DNA from: Planctomonas sp. JC2975
Lineage (GTDB): Bacteria > Actinomycetota > Actinomycetes > Actinomycetales > Microbacteriaceae
Assembly: GCF_012985205.1 (NCBI RefSeq)
Contig: NZ_JABEKS010000001.1
Span: 992,001-1,056,000, forward strand
Direction of reading: 5' to 3'
DNA length: 64,000 nt
Made by a program: the position numbers and the translations under genes
Notes under the pieces: generated by a model
Told to the model about the DNA's origin: nothing
Database searches by the model: none
What the model saw: only the letters and a program-made list of their open reading frames with translations
Part shown: positions 1 through 9,276 of the stretch, in pieces
How the letters are laid out: each line of letters begins with the position of its first letter
Numbering within the stretch: position 1 is the stretch's first letter

Positions 1-548
1 ATCAGGCGGTCGCCCCTGGCCCGAAGGACTTCGACTTCAACCTGCAGCAGTTCAGCATCACCGACCAGCGCAAGAAGGCCGTTGACTTCTCCTCGCCGTA
101 CTACACGACGACGCAGGCGGTCGTTGCGTACAAGGGCACCCCGGTGGCGTCAGCGACCAGCGCCGCCGACCTCAAGCCGTACAAGATCGGCGTGCCTGCC
201 GGAACCACCAGCTACGACGTGCTCATCAAGGAGGTTGGCGGATCACCCGCCGTGTTCAACTCCGAAGATGACGCCGTTCAGGCGCTCAAGAGCAAGCAGA
301 TCGACGCGATCGCCGTCGACCTGCCTGCCGCGTTCTACATCACGAGCGCCCAGCTGAAGAACGCCACGATCGTCGGACAGTTCTCCGACACCGACGGCGG
401 TGACGACTACGGCCTCGTGCTGGCGAAGAACTCGCCGATCACGAAGAAGGTCACCGCCGCGGTCGACGCGCTGCGCGAGGACGGCACCCTGGCCGCGCTC
501 GAAAAGAAGTGGCTGTCCGACTCCGTGAACGTGCCCACGTTCAAGTAG
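1..548 (+). CDS. Polar amino-acid ABC transporter substrate-binding protein (C-terminal part)
   Basis: This is the 3' part of an extracytoplasmic solute-binding protein of the SBP_bac_3 family; the 5' end lies before the window. The reading frame is open from base 3 to the TAG at 546-548, giving about 181 residues. The run FSITDQRKKAVDFSSPYY is the family hallmark where lobe I returns to the ligand cleft, and KIGVPAGTTSYD follows as the start of lobe II. The end, LAALEKKWL, is the usual last helix. It should bind an amino acid outside the membrane and deliver it to the permease that follows. Specificity cannot be read from the fragment. The permease and ATPase genes follow at once on the same strand, so this is one operon. 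Confidence 0.93.
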   Translation, partial: QAVAPGPKDFDFNLQQFSITDQRKKAVDFSSPYYTTTQAVVAYKGTPVASATSAADLKPYKIGVPAGTTSYDVLIKEVGGSPAVFNSEDDAVQALKSKQIDAIAVDLPAAFYITSAQLKNATIVGQFSDTDGGDDYGLVLAKNSPITKKVTAAVDALREDGTLAALEKKWLSDSVNVPTFK

Positions 549-601
549 GCGATACCGTCCCAGCTGTGCCTGCTTCGCCATCTGCACCCGATCCATCGAC
601 G

Positions 602-1501
602 ATGAATCCCACGTCGGTGTCCGATGCGACCCTCGGCGGGGACGGATCGGCCACGGTCGCGCATGCGCCGAGCGCCGTCGCGCTCGACCGCTCGAGGTTC
701 CGCAAACGGCAGTCGACCCGATCCGTGGTCATCGCCCTGGTGAGCACCGTGGCGTTCGCGGTCGTCGTCTGGTTCGCCGTGGTCAACACGCCCGGCTGGG
801 CGCTCGTGCAACAGTCCTTCTTCGATCCGAAGACGGCGTGGCAGGCGCTGCCGAGCGTGTTGCTGGGTCTGTGGACGAACATCCAGGTGCTGTTCTTCGC
901 CGCGATCGGCGTGGCGATCTTCGCAACGCTGCTCGCTGCCATCCGCTCGCTGCGTGCGCCGGTCTGGTTCCCACTCCGGTTCCTCGCAACGGCGTACACC
1001 GACCTGTTCCGTGGGCTTCCGGTCCTCATCGTGCTGTACCTCGTGGGATTCGGGATCCCTGCGCTTGGGGTGTTCCCGCGAGTGCCGGCGGAGGTGTGGG
1101 GCACGATCGCGCTGGTGCTGTGCTACTCCGCGTATGTGGCAGAGGTGCTCCGCGCAGGCATGGAGGCAGTGCATCCGTCTCAGCGCTTCGCGGCGCGCTC
1201 GCTCGGGCTCACGCACACGCAGACGCTGCGGCTCGTGGTGTTCCCGCAGGGCATCCGCAAGGTGACGCCTGCGCTCATGAACGACTTCGTGTCGATGCAG
1301 AAGGACGTAGGCCTCATCTCCGTACTGGGCGCCGTGGATGCCGTGCGCGCGGCGCAGATCAACGTCGCCGAGACCTACAACTTCACCGCGTACGTCGTGG
1401 CAGGCCTTCTCTTCGTGTTGATCAGCTGGCCCATGATCCGTCTCACGGACTGGTACACGGCACGAGCGCAGAGGCGCGAGCAGACGGGCGGTGTGGTGTG
1501 A
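602..1501 (+). CDS. Polar amino-acid ABC transporter permease
   Basis: Integral membrane subunit of the HisM/GlnP type (BPD_transp_1). A polar N-terminus of about 40 residues is followed by five or six membrane segments. The cytoplasmic coupling motif is clear: EVLRAGMEAVHPSQRFAARS followed by LGLTHTQTLRLVVFPQGIRK, the EAA loop that docks on the ATPase. The start is uncertain. ATG 602 is chosen because GTG 509 overlaps the binding-protein gene by 40 bases and GTG 566 has no better ribosome site. The stop overlaps the GTG of the ATPase gene (GTGA), which indicates translational coupling. With the neighbours it forms a complete importer for a polar amino acid. Confidence 0.92.
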   Translation: MNPTSVSDATLGGDGSATVAHAPSAVALDRSRFRKRQSTRSVVIALVSTVAFAVVVWFAVVNTPGWALVQQSFFDPKTAWQALPSVLLGLWTNIQVLFFAAIGVAIFATLLAAIRSLRAPVWFPLRFLATAYTDLFRGLPVLIVLYLVGFGIPALGVFPRVPAEVWGTIALVLCYSAYVAEVLRAGMEAVHPSQRFAARSLGLTHTQTLRLVVFPQGIRKVTPALMNDFVSMQKDVGLISVLGAVDAVRAAQINVAETYNFTAYVVAGLLFVLISWPMIRLTDWYTARAQRREQTGGVV

Positions 1502-2289
1502 GCGAGCGGATGACGACTCCCTCAGCGAGCTTCGCGGACGACGCATCCGCTGCCTCGGTGCTCAGCATGCGTCGCGTGTACAAGGCGTTCGGTGAGAACG
1601 TCGTGCTGCGCGGCATCGACCTCGACGTGAACAGGCACGAGGTGGTGGTGCTCATCGGTGCGAGCGGATCCGGCAAATCCACGCTGCTGAAGACCGCGAA
1701 CCTCCTGGAGCAGATCGACGACGGCCAGATCTTCCTGCACGGTGAGGACATCAGCGATCCACGTGTCGACGTGGACAAGACGCGCGCGCGCATCGGCGTC
1801 GTCTTCCAGCAGTTCAACCTCTTTCCGCATCTCACCGTTCTCGACAACGTGACCCTGGCGAATCGCAAGGTGCACAAGATGGCGAAGGACCAGGCGGAGC
1901 AGGTCGCCGTCGAGCTCCTCGGTCGCATCGGTCTCGGCGACAAGCTCAAGGCCTATCCTGACCGGCTCTCCGGTGGGCAGCAGCAGCGGGTCGCCATCGT
2001 GCGCGCCATCGCCAGCAATCCCGAGCTGCTGCTCCTGGACGAGATCACCAGCGCCCTCGACCCTCAGCTCGTCGGCGAGGTGCTCGATCTCGTGACGGAG
2101 CTGAAGGCATCAGGATCCACGATGGTCATGGCCACGCACGAGATGTCGTTCGCGCGACGTGCAGCAGATCTCGTCGTGTTCCTCAAGGGCGGCGTGCTGA
2201 TCGAGCAGGGGCCGCCGGAGCAGGTGTTCGACGATCCGCAGCACCCGGAGACCCGCGAGTTCCTCGCCCGCGTGCACACGGTCGCCTGA
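1498..2289 (+). CDS. Polar amino-acid ABC transporter ATP-binding protein
   Basis: Cytoplasmic ATPase of the GlnQ/HisP family, 263 residues, the normal length. Visible motifs in order: Walker A GASGSGKST, Q-loop VVFQQFNLFPHLTV, signature LSGGQQQRV, Walker B LLLLDEITSALDP and switch histidine in MATHEMSFARR. The Walker B carries DEITSALDP rather than the more common DEPTSALDP; the catalytic glutamate is intact, so activity is expected. The GTG at 1498 overlaps the permease stop as GTGA; ATG 1510 is the alternative. The frame stays open upstream inside the permease gene but encodes only a shadow there. It powers the importer encoded by the two preceding genes. Confidence 0.94.
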   Translation: MSERMTTPSASFADDASAASVLSMRRVYKAFGENVVLRGIDLDVNRHEVVVLIGASGSGKSTLLKTANLLEQIDDGQIFLHGEDISDPRVDVDKTRARIGVVFQQFNLFPHLTVLDNVTLANRKVHKMAKDQAEQVAVELLGRIGLGDKLKAYPDRLSGGQQQRVAIVRAIASNPELLLLDEITSALDPQLVGEVLDLVTELKASGSTMVMATHEMSFARRAADLVVFLKGGVLIEQGPPEQVFDDPQHPETREFLARVHTVA

Positions 2290-2382
2290 GGCGAGAGCCG
2301 CGCGAGCTCGCTCGCATGGCCGAGCCGAGGAAGAACCGTTGAGCGACGCGAACACGGTTGCCTAAGGCAAGAGCCGTGCGAG
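2276..2382 (+). repeat. Imperfect direct repeat of the ABC ATPase gene tail
   Basis: Two 31-base copies, 2276-2306 and 2352-2382, match at 27 positions. Copy 1 carries the last codons and TGA of the ATPase gene (T-V-A-stop). Copy 2, in intergenic DNA, keeps the same order and ends in TAA. All four differences are C/T or G/A transitions. It looks like the remnant of a local duplication of the gene end. Confidence 0.7.
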
Positions 2383-2387
2383 GAAGG

Positions 2388-3194
2388 TCACCGTGCGGTC
2401 CATCCGCCGTCTATGGCCAGCGTCTGCCCTGTGACGAGGGATGCCGCGGGCGAGGCCAGGAAGACCGCCGCGCCCGACACCTCCCGCGGAACCCCGATGC
2501 GGTGGAGCCCGGCGATCCGCTCGAGGGTGTCGGCTCGGAACTCGGGGTCCGACAGTGCCGCCTGCGTGCCGTCGGTCTCGATGAAGGTCGGGGCCAGCGC
2601 GTTGACGCGGATCCCGTATCCGCCCCACTCCACGGCATGGCATCGGGTCATGTGCACGACAGCCGCCTTCGCCACGCAGTACGCCGACTCGCCGGGAAGG
2701 GCGACCAGCCCCGCCTGCGACGCGACGTTGACGATGGAGCCGCCGCCGGCATCCCGCATGTGCCGAGCGGCGTGCTGAGACAGGAAGTAGGTGGACTTCG
2801 TGTTCAGCGCCCAGACCCGGTCGAAGTCGTACTCCGTCACGTCGATCGCCGCGCCCATGATCCCGCCGCCGGCATTGTTGACGAGCGTGTCGAGCCGCCC
2901 GAACTCCTCGACCGCCCTGTCGATGGCGGTCCGTCCGCCTTCGAGGTCCGTCGCGTCGAGTCGCACGGGCAGCGCACGGCGCCCGAGCGCCTCGATCTCG
3001 GATGCCAGCCCCGCGTCATCCGAGACGTCGCGCAGCCCGATCGCGACGTCGGCACCGGCCCGCGCGAACTCGAGCGCGATGGCTCGACCAAGGCCCCGTC
3101 GGGCGCCGGTGACGAGCACGGCCGAGCCCGTCAGGTCGAACGGCGATGAGAAGTGGGACACGGACGTCGTCGCGTCCGGCAGCGAAGCGGTCAT
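2388..3194 (-). CDS. SDR family NAD(P)-dependent oxidoreductase
   Basis: Classical short-chain dehydrogenase/reductase, 268 residues. The cofactor motif TGARRGLGRAIA starts near residue 30, NNAGGG lies mid-protein, the catalytic serine is in IVNVASQAGL, and the active-site pair is in the YxxxK form of AYCVAKAA. LAPTFIETD and a GGW ending (DGGWTAR) are typical of gluconate 5-dehydrogenase and 3-oxoacyl-ACP reductase-like members. The substrate cannot be inferred. The N-terminal 28 residues are a variable extension. It stands alone: the upstream UPF0182 gene on the same strand ends 37 bases before its ATG, and the amino-acid transporter converges on it. Confidence 0.92.
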   Translation of the reverse strand: MTASLPDATTSVSHFSSPFDLTGSAVLVTGARRGLGRAIALEFARAGADVAIGLRDVSDDAGLASEIEALGRRALPVRLDATDLEGGRTAIDRAVEEFGRLDTLVNNAGGGIMGAAIDVTEYDFDRVWALNTKSTYFLSQHAARHMRDAGGGSIVNVASQAGLVALPGESAYCVAKAAVVHMTRCHAVEWGGYGIRVNALAPTFIETDGTQAALSDPEFRADTLERIAGLHRIGVPREVSGAAVFLASPAASLVTGQTLAIDGGWTAR

Positions 3195-3231
3195 GCCGCC
3201 AGGCTACCGAGCGCGGGGCGGCGTCAGCCCG

Positions 3232-6189
3232 TTACTTGGAGCCGCCGGTCGATGAGCCGCTCTGTGCGGCGATCGCCTGCGAAGCCGCCAGGGCGTCGGC
3301 CAGGTCCTTCTTCAGCCGGGTGTCCTCGGCGCCGTACGTCGCCCAGTCCCCCGCCTTGAGCGCCGCGTCCCTGTTGGCCAGCGCCACCTTCGCGTCGTTC
3401 AAGGCGTTCTGCAGGGTCTGCTCCTCGTCCGAGGTGCCACCGCCCGTCGCAGGCGACCCGGATCCCGTTCCGGGCGACGTGGCGCCCGTCGCGCCGCTCG
3501 TTCCGTTGTCCGTGGTTCCCGTGTCACCGGCCGGCGCGCCGGAATTGCCGCCGAACAGCACGTCGAGCGCGCCGTCGAGCGTGTCCTCGAACGCGATCTT
3601 GTCGCCGAACGACACGAGCACCTTCTGCAGGAGCGGGTAGCTGGTCGAGCCGCTCGACTGGATGTAGACGGGTTCCACGTACAGAAGGCCGCCGCCGACG
3701 GGCAGCGTCAGCAGATTGCCGTTGATCACCTTCGTGGATCCGGTGCGCAGCAGGTTGAGCGCCTGCGACACGCTCGTGTCCGAGTCGAAGCTGTTCTGGA
3801 CAGAGCCCGGCCCCGGAATCGTGTCTTGCGATGGCAGACGCAGAAGTCTCAGGGTGCCGTAGTCGGAGGCCTTCGAGCCAGTCTTGTTCCCCGCGTTCGA
3901 GTCGACGGCGAGATAGCCCTTGAGGATGCTGCGGTTCGACGCACTGGTCGACTGCGGGATGAACGTGGTGTACAGCGAGAACTGCGGATCCGACTGCCCC
4001 GGCATCTGCATCGTCAGGTAGTACGGGGGTTGCAGGGCTGTCGCCTCTGAGCTGTTCGGATCCGGCGGCACCTGCCAGGCATCCGTGCCGGAGAAGAATG
4101 CGCCGGGATCAGTCACGTGGTACTGAGCGAGCACGTCGCGCTGCACCTTGAAGAGGTCGGCCGGGTAGCGGACGTGGCTCATAAGAGCGCCGCTCATCTG
4201 GCTCATCGGCTTCACCGTGTTCGGGAACACCTTCTGCCACGTCTTCAGCACCGGGTCCGACGCATCCCACGCGTAGAGCGTGACCTTGCCGGTGTACGCG
4301 TCGACCGTCGCCTTCACCGAGTTGCGGATGTAGTTGACGTTGTCCATGCCGTACGTGTTGGCTGTGGCGGTCTGGGAATCCGAGGTCGCGCTGCTGTAGG
4401 AGACCTCCTGCGAGTACGGATACTGGTCGCTCGTCGTGTAGCCGTCGATGATCCAAACGATGTGCCCGTCCACGACGGACGGATACGGATCGCTGTCCAG
4501 CGTGAGGTACGGCGCAACCTGCTGCACCCGCGAGATCGGGTTGCGGTTGTACAGGATCTGCGAGTCGTTGTTGACGGCATCCGAGAGCACGATCTGCTCG
4601 TCCTGGAACTTGATCGCGTACGCCAGACGGGTGAACAGGTTGTCCAGCTTCGGGCCGCCGTTGCCGTTGTACGTGGTGTACGTCGCCTGCTGTCCTCCGG
4701 ATCCGGCCGGGTAGTCGAGCTCGACGGGCTTCGATCCGGACGGGGCGCCAACGATCGAGTACTTGGGCGACTCCTCGCCGAAGTAGACCCGAGGCTGATA
4801 GTCGCCGAGCTTCCCGGAGGTGGGGATGCCCGACTCGAAGAAGTCGGGCTCGCCATCCGATTGCCGCTGGTTGCCGTACGCGGCGACCAGGCCGTATCCG
4901 TGCGTGTAGACGAACGTCTCGTTGTACTTGCCGGAGTTGCCGAGTCCGGACTGGCGCAGCTCGCGCACGGCAACGACGCTGTCCTGCTCCTTGCCATCGA
5001 TCGTGTAGCGGTCGACGTCGAGATCGGACGCGAATCCGTAGTACTGGCGGAACTGCTGCAGCTGGGCGAACGCATCCGACACCACGGCCGGGTCGAGTAT
5101 GCGGATGCTCGCCGTCGTCTCCGCGTCGTTGCGCAGCGCACCCTGCTTCGCATCGGTCTTCGCGTCGTACGTACTGGTCTTCACCTTGTCGATGCCGAAC
5201 GCCTGCCGCGTCGAATCGATGGACCGCTGGATGTAGCTGGACTCGAGCGTCTTCTCGCTCGGGGCGACGACCAGCTTCTGCACGCCCCACGGGTAGATGA
5301 CGCCGACGATGATGGCCGAAACGATGAGCAGCGCCGTGCCGACCAACGGATACCGCCAGCGGCCGACGAACGCCGTCAGCACGAAGAGCAGAGCGACCAG
5401 CACGGCGATACCGGCCAGGATGGCGCGCCCGGGGATGGTGGCCGTGACGTCGGTGTATGCGGCGCCGTTCACGCGGCCGCCGACGGAGGAATCCGTGAGC
5501 GAGGCGTAGCGATCCAGCCAGATGCTGACCGCCTGCAGCAGCAGGTACACGGCGGCGAGCACGGCGATCTGCACGCGGGCGGCCCTGGAGATGCGCACCT
5601 CGCGGCCGTTCACGCGCACCGACCCGTAGAGGTAGGCGGTCGCGATGGTCGCGAGCAGGGAGATGATGACGACCGCCGACATGAACGCGACGACGCTGCG
5701 GTACCAGGGCAGCGCGAACATGTAGAACGACGTGTCCAGGTGGAACTGCGGATCCTTCGTGCCGGATGGCACCCCATTCAGCCAGAGGGCCGCGGTCTGC
5801 CAGCGGCTCGCCGCCGCGGCCCCGGCGAAGAGTCCGAAGACGATCGGGATGCCGTAGGTCGCCAGCCTGCGCAGCGGCTCGACCACCTGCTGGTAGCGGC
5901 CAACACCCGAGTCGAGCTTCGCGTAGACCGGACGCAGCCGGTAGGCGAGGAACATGCAGAGCCAGAGCGGCACCGCCATGGCCAGGAACCCGATCAGGAA
6001 CATCGCCCCACCGGCGAGCCACTGAGTGGTCAGCACGTTGAGGTAGCCGGCCTGCTGGAACCACAGCACATCGGTGTAGAGGCTCGCGAAGATGAAGAAC
6101 GCGATGACGAGCACGGCCACGATGCCGATGGTGATCCAGATCGCCGCGCGGCGACGTCGGCCGGGGTGGCGTACTTCAGCGGATGTCAC
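3232..6189 (-). CDS. UPF0182 family membrane protein
   Basis: Large integral membrane protein (985 residues), full length for the family. The first 310 residues hold about seven hydrophobic segments, the first at about residues 15-37. A long extracytoplasmic region follows, rich in Asn, Ser, Tyr and Asp, with the conserved VGAPSG and NYIRNSVKATVDAYTG blocks. The last 110 residues are a Gly/Thr/Ser linker and a charged alpha-helical tail. The start is GTG 6189 with AAGAGGATC as ribosome site. The molecular function of UPF0182 is not established. Its neighbour is the PDZ/Lon-like protease upstream on the same strand; the same pairing occurs in mycobacteria (Rv3193c/Rv3194c, from memory), so a shared envelope role is possible. 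Confidence 0.95.
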   Translation of the reverse strand: MTSAEVRHPGRRRRAAIWITIGIVAVLVIAFFIFASLYTDVLWFQQAGYLNVLTTQWLAGGAMFLIGFLAMAVPLWLCMFLAYRLRPVYAKLDSGVGRYQQVVEPLRRLATYGIPIVFGLFAGAAAASRWQTAALWLNGVPSGTKDPQFHLDTSFYMFALPWYRSVVAFMSAVVIISLLATIATAYLYGSVRVNGREVRISRAARVQIAVLAAVYLLLQAVSIWLDRYASLTDSSVGGRVNGAAYTDVTATIPGRAILAGIAVLVALLFVLTAFVGRWRYPLVGTALLIVSAIIVGVIYPWGVQKLVVAPSEKTLESSYIQRSIDSTRQAFGIDKVKTSTYDAKTDAKQGALRNDAETTASIRILDPAVVSDAFAQLQQFRQYYGFASDLDVDRYTIDGKEQDSVVAVRELRQSGLGNSGKYNETFVYTHGYGLVAAYGNQRQSDGEPDFFESGIPTSGKLGDYQPRVYFGEESPKYSIVGAPSGSKPVELDYPAGSGGQQATYTTYNGNGGPKLDNLFTRLAYAIKFQDEQIVLSDAVNNDSQILYNRNPISRVQQVAPYLTLDSDPYPSVVDGHIVWIIDGYTTSDQYPYSQEVSYSSATSDSQTATANTYGMDNVNYIRNSVKATVDAYTGKVTLYAWDASDPVLKTWQKVFPNTVKPMSQMSGALMSHVRYPADLFKVQRDVLAQYHVTDPGAFFSGTDAWQVPPDPNSSEATALQPPYYLTMQMPGQSDPQFSLYTTFIPQSTSASNRSILKGYLAVDSNAGNKTGSKASDYGTLRLLRLPSQDTIPGPGSVQNSFDSDTSVSQALNLLRTGSTKVINGNLLTLPVGGGLLYVEPVYIQSSGSTSYPLLQKVLVSFGDKIAFEDTLDGALDVLFGGNSGAPAGDTGTTDNGTSGATGATSPGTGSGSPATGGGTSDEEQTLQNALNDAKVALANRDAALKAGDWATYGAEDTRLKKDLADALAASQAIAAQSGSSTGGSK

Positions 6190-6401
6190 GAATGATCCTC
6201 TTCGGGGGGCGTTGCGGACGTGGCATCGTCCGCTCGGGCGCTAGGAACCCATCCTAGGGCGGCTAACTCGGGTGTCTGTCGAACGCCACCTGGGAGGGCG
6301 CTGCGCGCTGGAGCTATGAGCGAAGGCCCTGTCGGCCCATGCCGCGAAGCCAGCGTCGCGGCAGGTGCACTGGCGGGGTAGGTAGTGGCCACTTCGGTCT
6401 T

Positions 6402-7589
6402 TCACGACGCCGGGCAGGTCGGCAAGTCGGCCGTACTGCCGCCGGTCCGCACGGCATCCAGGACCTTCAGCGAATCGTCGAGCGTCGTGACGGAATAGAC
6501 GTGCAGGCCGGATGGGACGTGGCCCGTCACCTCGTCGCAGTTCGACGTGGGTGCGAGGAAGACCGTCGCACCCGCCGCTCGAGCGGCGTACATCTTCTGC
6601 CGGATGCCGCCGATAGCGCCGATGTTGCCCTCGTTGTCGATCGTTCCCGTGCCTGCGACGCGTGCGCCGCCGTTGAGCGATCCGGGGGTGAGCTTGTCCA
6701 TGATGCCCAGGGCGAACATCTGCCCGGCGCTGGGACCGCCGACGTTGTCCAGCTGGATCGTGACCTTGAACGGGAAGTCGTAGTCCATCGACGCGCCGAT
6801 GCCGATCACCACAGCACCTGCCTCCTTCTCCGGCGTCACCGAGACGACCTGCTGCTTCTTGTCCCGCTCGATCGTGATCGATGCCGGCGTTCCCGCGCCG
6901 TTCTTCTCGAGCTGATCGCGCAGGGACTGCACGCCCTTCACGTCGATGCCGTTGACGGCCACGATCACGTCGCCGACCTCGAGGATCCCCTTCGCCGGTC
7001 CGTCCACCACCTGCTGCACGACGATGCGCTGCGGGAAGTCGTAGCCGAGCTCGTTGAGGGCGGCCGCCACGGCGTCCTTCTGCGAGTCCGTCATGAGCTG
7101 CGCGTTCTCGGCATCCTGCTGCTGCACGTTCTGCCCGGGCGGATACGCCACGTCGACCGGGAGGACAGCTCTCGAGGCCGAGAACCACGCCGTGATCACC
7201 TCGCCCCAGTTGGGCAGCTGGTCGGGGTTGCCGATCTCCGACACGGTGAGCAGGTCGAGCGACCCCTTGGTGGGATACGTCTTGTGGCCGCTCACGACGA
7301 TGAGCGGCTTCTTCTCGTCCGCGTTGGTCGGGGTCGTGCCGACCGGGTGGTTGTACCCGAGCGTGTTGAAGACGGGTCCTGGCGCCTGGATCACGTAGGG
7401 CACTGGCGACAGAGCCATGACGAGGAGCAGCACGAACGAGACGACCACGAGCGCGGCGCCGATGCGACGCGACCGAGGGACGCGGGATTCGGATGCGACC
7501 GTGCCGCCGTCATCCGCTCCGCCACCGTTCGCGCGATCGCCTTCCGACCGGGAACCCGACGCGGAAGCGTCATCGGAGAAAAGCGACAC
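6402..7589 (-). CDS. PDZ domain, Lon-like (S16) serine protease
   Basis: Membrane-anchored protease of the YlbL/Lon-S16 group, 395 residues. A disordered acidic N-terminus is followed by one membrane segment (about residues 40-60), a PDZ domain (about 145-220, with KGILEVGDVIVAVNG) and a Lon-type proteolytic domain (about 240-385). The catalytic serine is S287 in GGPSAGQMF and the lysine is K332 in GGIRQKMYAA, a spacing close to that in Lon. There is no AAA domain, so it works without ATP, probably outside the membrane. The start is GTG 7589, with AGGAG nine bases upstream. It diverges from the TIGR03624 hydrolase and precedes UPF0182 on its own strand. Substrates are unknown. Confidence 0.93.
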   Translation of the reverse strand: MSLFSDDASASGSRSEGDRANGGGADDGGTVASESRVPRSRRIGAALVVVSFVLLLVMALSPVPYVIQAPGPVFNTLGYNHPVGTTPTNADEKKPLIVVSGHKTYPTKGSLDLLTVSEIGNPDQLPNWGEVITAWFSASRAVLPVDVAYPPGQNVQQQDAENAQLMTDSQKDAVAAALNELGYDFPQRIVVQQVVDGPAKGILEVGDVIVAVNGIDVKGVQSLRDQLEKNGAGTPASITIERDKKQQVVSVTPEKEAGAVVIGIGASMDYDFPFKVTIQLDNVGGPSAGQMFALGIMDKLTPGSLNGGARVAGTGTIDNEGNIGAIGGIRQKMYAARAAGATVFLAPTSNCDEVTGHVPSGLHVYSVTTLDDSLKVLDAVRTGGSTADLPTCPAS

Positions 7590-7773
7590 CCTGAAGGCTC
7601 CTGTTCGCGACAGGCGGACGGCGGACGAGCCCAGCGTAGGCGATTTCCCACCTACGACCGCTGTGCGCCGGGCTAGCGTTGAATGTGCGTCGGCGCCATG
7701 ACCGCATTCACTGCCGTCGACGACTCATAGACGCACTCCGACGACACAGCGGATCGACGAGAAGAGGCATCGC

Positions 7774-9186
7774 ATGTCCGATGACGACCGGGACGACTCC
7801 GACGATGAGCTGCGGGACATGCTGCGCCAGTTCCTCTCCGGCAACGGCGCGTCGTTCGACCCCAGCCAGCTCGCCGGCGCGGCGGGCCTGCCCGGCGACG
7901 CCGCGAGCATCCAGGCGCTGATGGGTCAGTTGCAGAGCGCTCTGCACTCCCCGTCGGACGGCATCAACTGGGACATCGCTCTCGAGCAGGGCACGACTCT
8001 CGCCTCGAAGGAGTCCGTCGACACGACGCCCGCTGAGCGCGCCTCTCTCGACCAGGCGTTCAACGTTGCGGCCCTCTGGCTCGACGAGGTGACCAGCATC
8101 TCCGAACTGACGACGACTCCCGTGCTGTTGAGCCGTCGTCAGTGGGTCAAAGACACGATGCCGGTGTGGACCCAGCTGGCCGAGCCCGTTGCGACGAGCA
8201 TCTCGGATGCCCTCACCCAGGTCATGCAGGAGCAGGCGCCCGACGAGATGCGCGGCATGCTCCAGAACGCAGGCCACGTGGTGCGTGCCGTCGGTGGCAC
8301 CCTGTTCGCCATCCAGCTCGGGCAGGTCGTCGGTCAGCTGTCGGCCGAGGTGGTCTCCGGTGGAGACATCGGAATCCCACTGCTCAAGGACGGCACGGCC
8401 GCACTCCTGCCGCAGAACGTCGCCGCGTTCGGAGAAGGGCTCGACATCCCGACCGATCAGGTCGCGATCTACCTCGCCGTGCGCGAGCTGGCGCACGCCA
8501 GGCTGTCCCGTCACGCCAAGTGGCTGCGACTGCGGCTCATCACCGCGATCACCGAATTCGCCCGCGGCGTCACGATCGACACCGACCGCATGCAGGAGCT
8601 CGCCGAGAGCTTCGATCCCTCGAATCCTGAGGAGCTCCGCGAGGCCATGGTGAGCGGTGCGCTCATCCCTCCGAAGACGGAGGCCCAGCAGGCCGCGCTG
8701 AGCCGGCTCGAGACGCTGCTCGCCCTCATCGAGGGATGGGTCGACGTGGTGACCGCCAAGGCCACTGCTCGGCTTCCGAAGTCCGACGCCGTCGCCGAAA
8801 CCGTGCGTCGCCGCCGCGCAGCCGGCGGTCCGGCGGAGTCGGCGTTCGCCACACTGGTCGGCCTGGAACTGCGTCCCCGACGGCTGCGGGAGGCCGCAGC
8901 GATGTGGTCTCAGGTGACGGATGCCGTCGGCGACGACGAGCGGGACCGCCTGTGGTCGCACCCCGACCTGCTGCCGACGTCGGAGGACGTCGACGACCCG
9001 AGCGCTCTCGTGGCGCGGCTGACGGCATCCGCTGCCGGTCAGGAACCGGAGTTCGACGAGCTCGACGAGGCGATCGCCGCCATGCTGAGCGGCGAGGACT
9101 TCGGAGGCACGGGGGAATCGTCCGGCGGTGACGACGGTGACGATCCGGACAGCGGTCGGGACGACGAAGGGCCTCGCCCCGTCTGA
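7774..9186 (+). CDS. TIGR03624/DUF2342 putative hydrolase (zincin-like)
   Basis: Conserved actinobacterial protein of 470 residues in the family often labelled zinc-dependent metalloprotease or F420-associated putative hydrolase. The N-terminus is acidic and polar, the core is helical, and the last 40 residues are an acidic Gly/Asp/Ser tail. The family motif here reads VRELAHARLSRHAKWLRLRL: the first histidine of an HExxH zincin is an arginine, as in related TIGR03624 members I recall, so metal-protease activity is not assured. The ATG follows an AGAAGAGG ribosome site. It faces the PDZ protease across a 184-base divergent region. A cytoplasmic location is likely because no signal peptide is present. 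Confidence 0.88.
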   Translation: MSDDDRDDSDDELRDMLRQFLSGNGASFDPSQLAGAAGLPGDAASIQALMGQLQSALHSPSDGINWDIALEQGTTLASKESVDTTPAERASLDQAFNVAALWLDEVTSISELTTTPVLLSRRQWVKDTMPVWTQLAEPVATSISDALTQVMQEQAPDEMRGMLQNAGHVVRAVGGTLFAIQLGQVVGQLSAEVVSGGDIGIPLLKDGTAALLPQNVAAFGEGLDIPTDQVAIYLAVRELAHARLSRHAKWLRLRLITAITEFARGVTIDTDRMQELAESFDPSNPEELREAMVSGALIPPKTEAQQAALSRLETLLALIEGWVDVVTAKATARLPKSDAVAETVRRRRAAGGPAESAFATLVGLELRPRRLREAAAMWSQVTDAVGDDERDRLWSHPDLLPTSEDVDDPSALVARLTASAAGQEPEFDELDEAIAAMLSGEDFGGTGESSGGDDGDDPDSGRDDEGPRPV

Positions 9187-9210
9187 CCGAGCGGCTTCCG
9201 GTCGAGGCCC
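9169..9210 (+). terminator. Hairpin at the end of the TIGR03624 gene
   Basis: Outer arms GGGCCTCG (9169-9176) and CGAGGCCC (9203-9210) enclose a second short stem, GACCG/CGGTC. No T tract follows. It overlaps the last codons and probably ends or protects the transcript. Confidence 0.4.
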
Positions 9211-9276
9211 GCCGAGTCGGCCACCCAGGCTGACCTAGCCCACCCTGTCGCGCATCGGGCTCAGGCCTGGTGCGCT

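Noticed and set aside
838-1497. Apparent N-terminal extension of the amino-acid ATPase
   Set aside because: It overlaps the whole permease gene and codes for a biased chain; the ATPase begins at 1498 or 1510.
4117-6195. 692-codon plus-strand open frame opposite the UPF0182 gene
   Set aside because: Its product is a low-complexity Arg/Val/Asp/Gly-rich chain without domains, and it mirrors a real, well-conserved gene; long antisense frames are common in GC-rich DNA.
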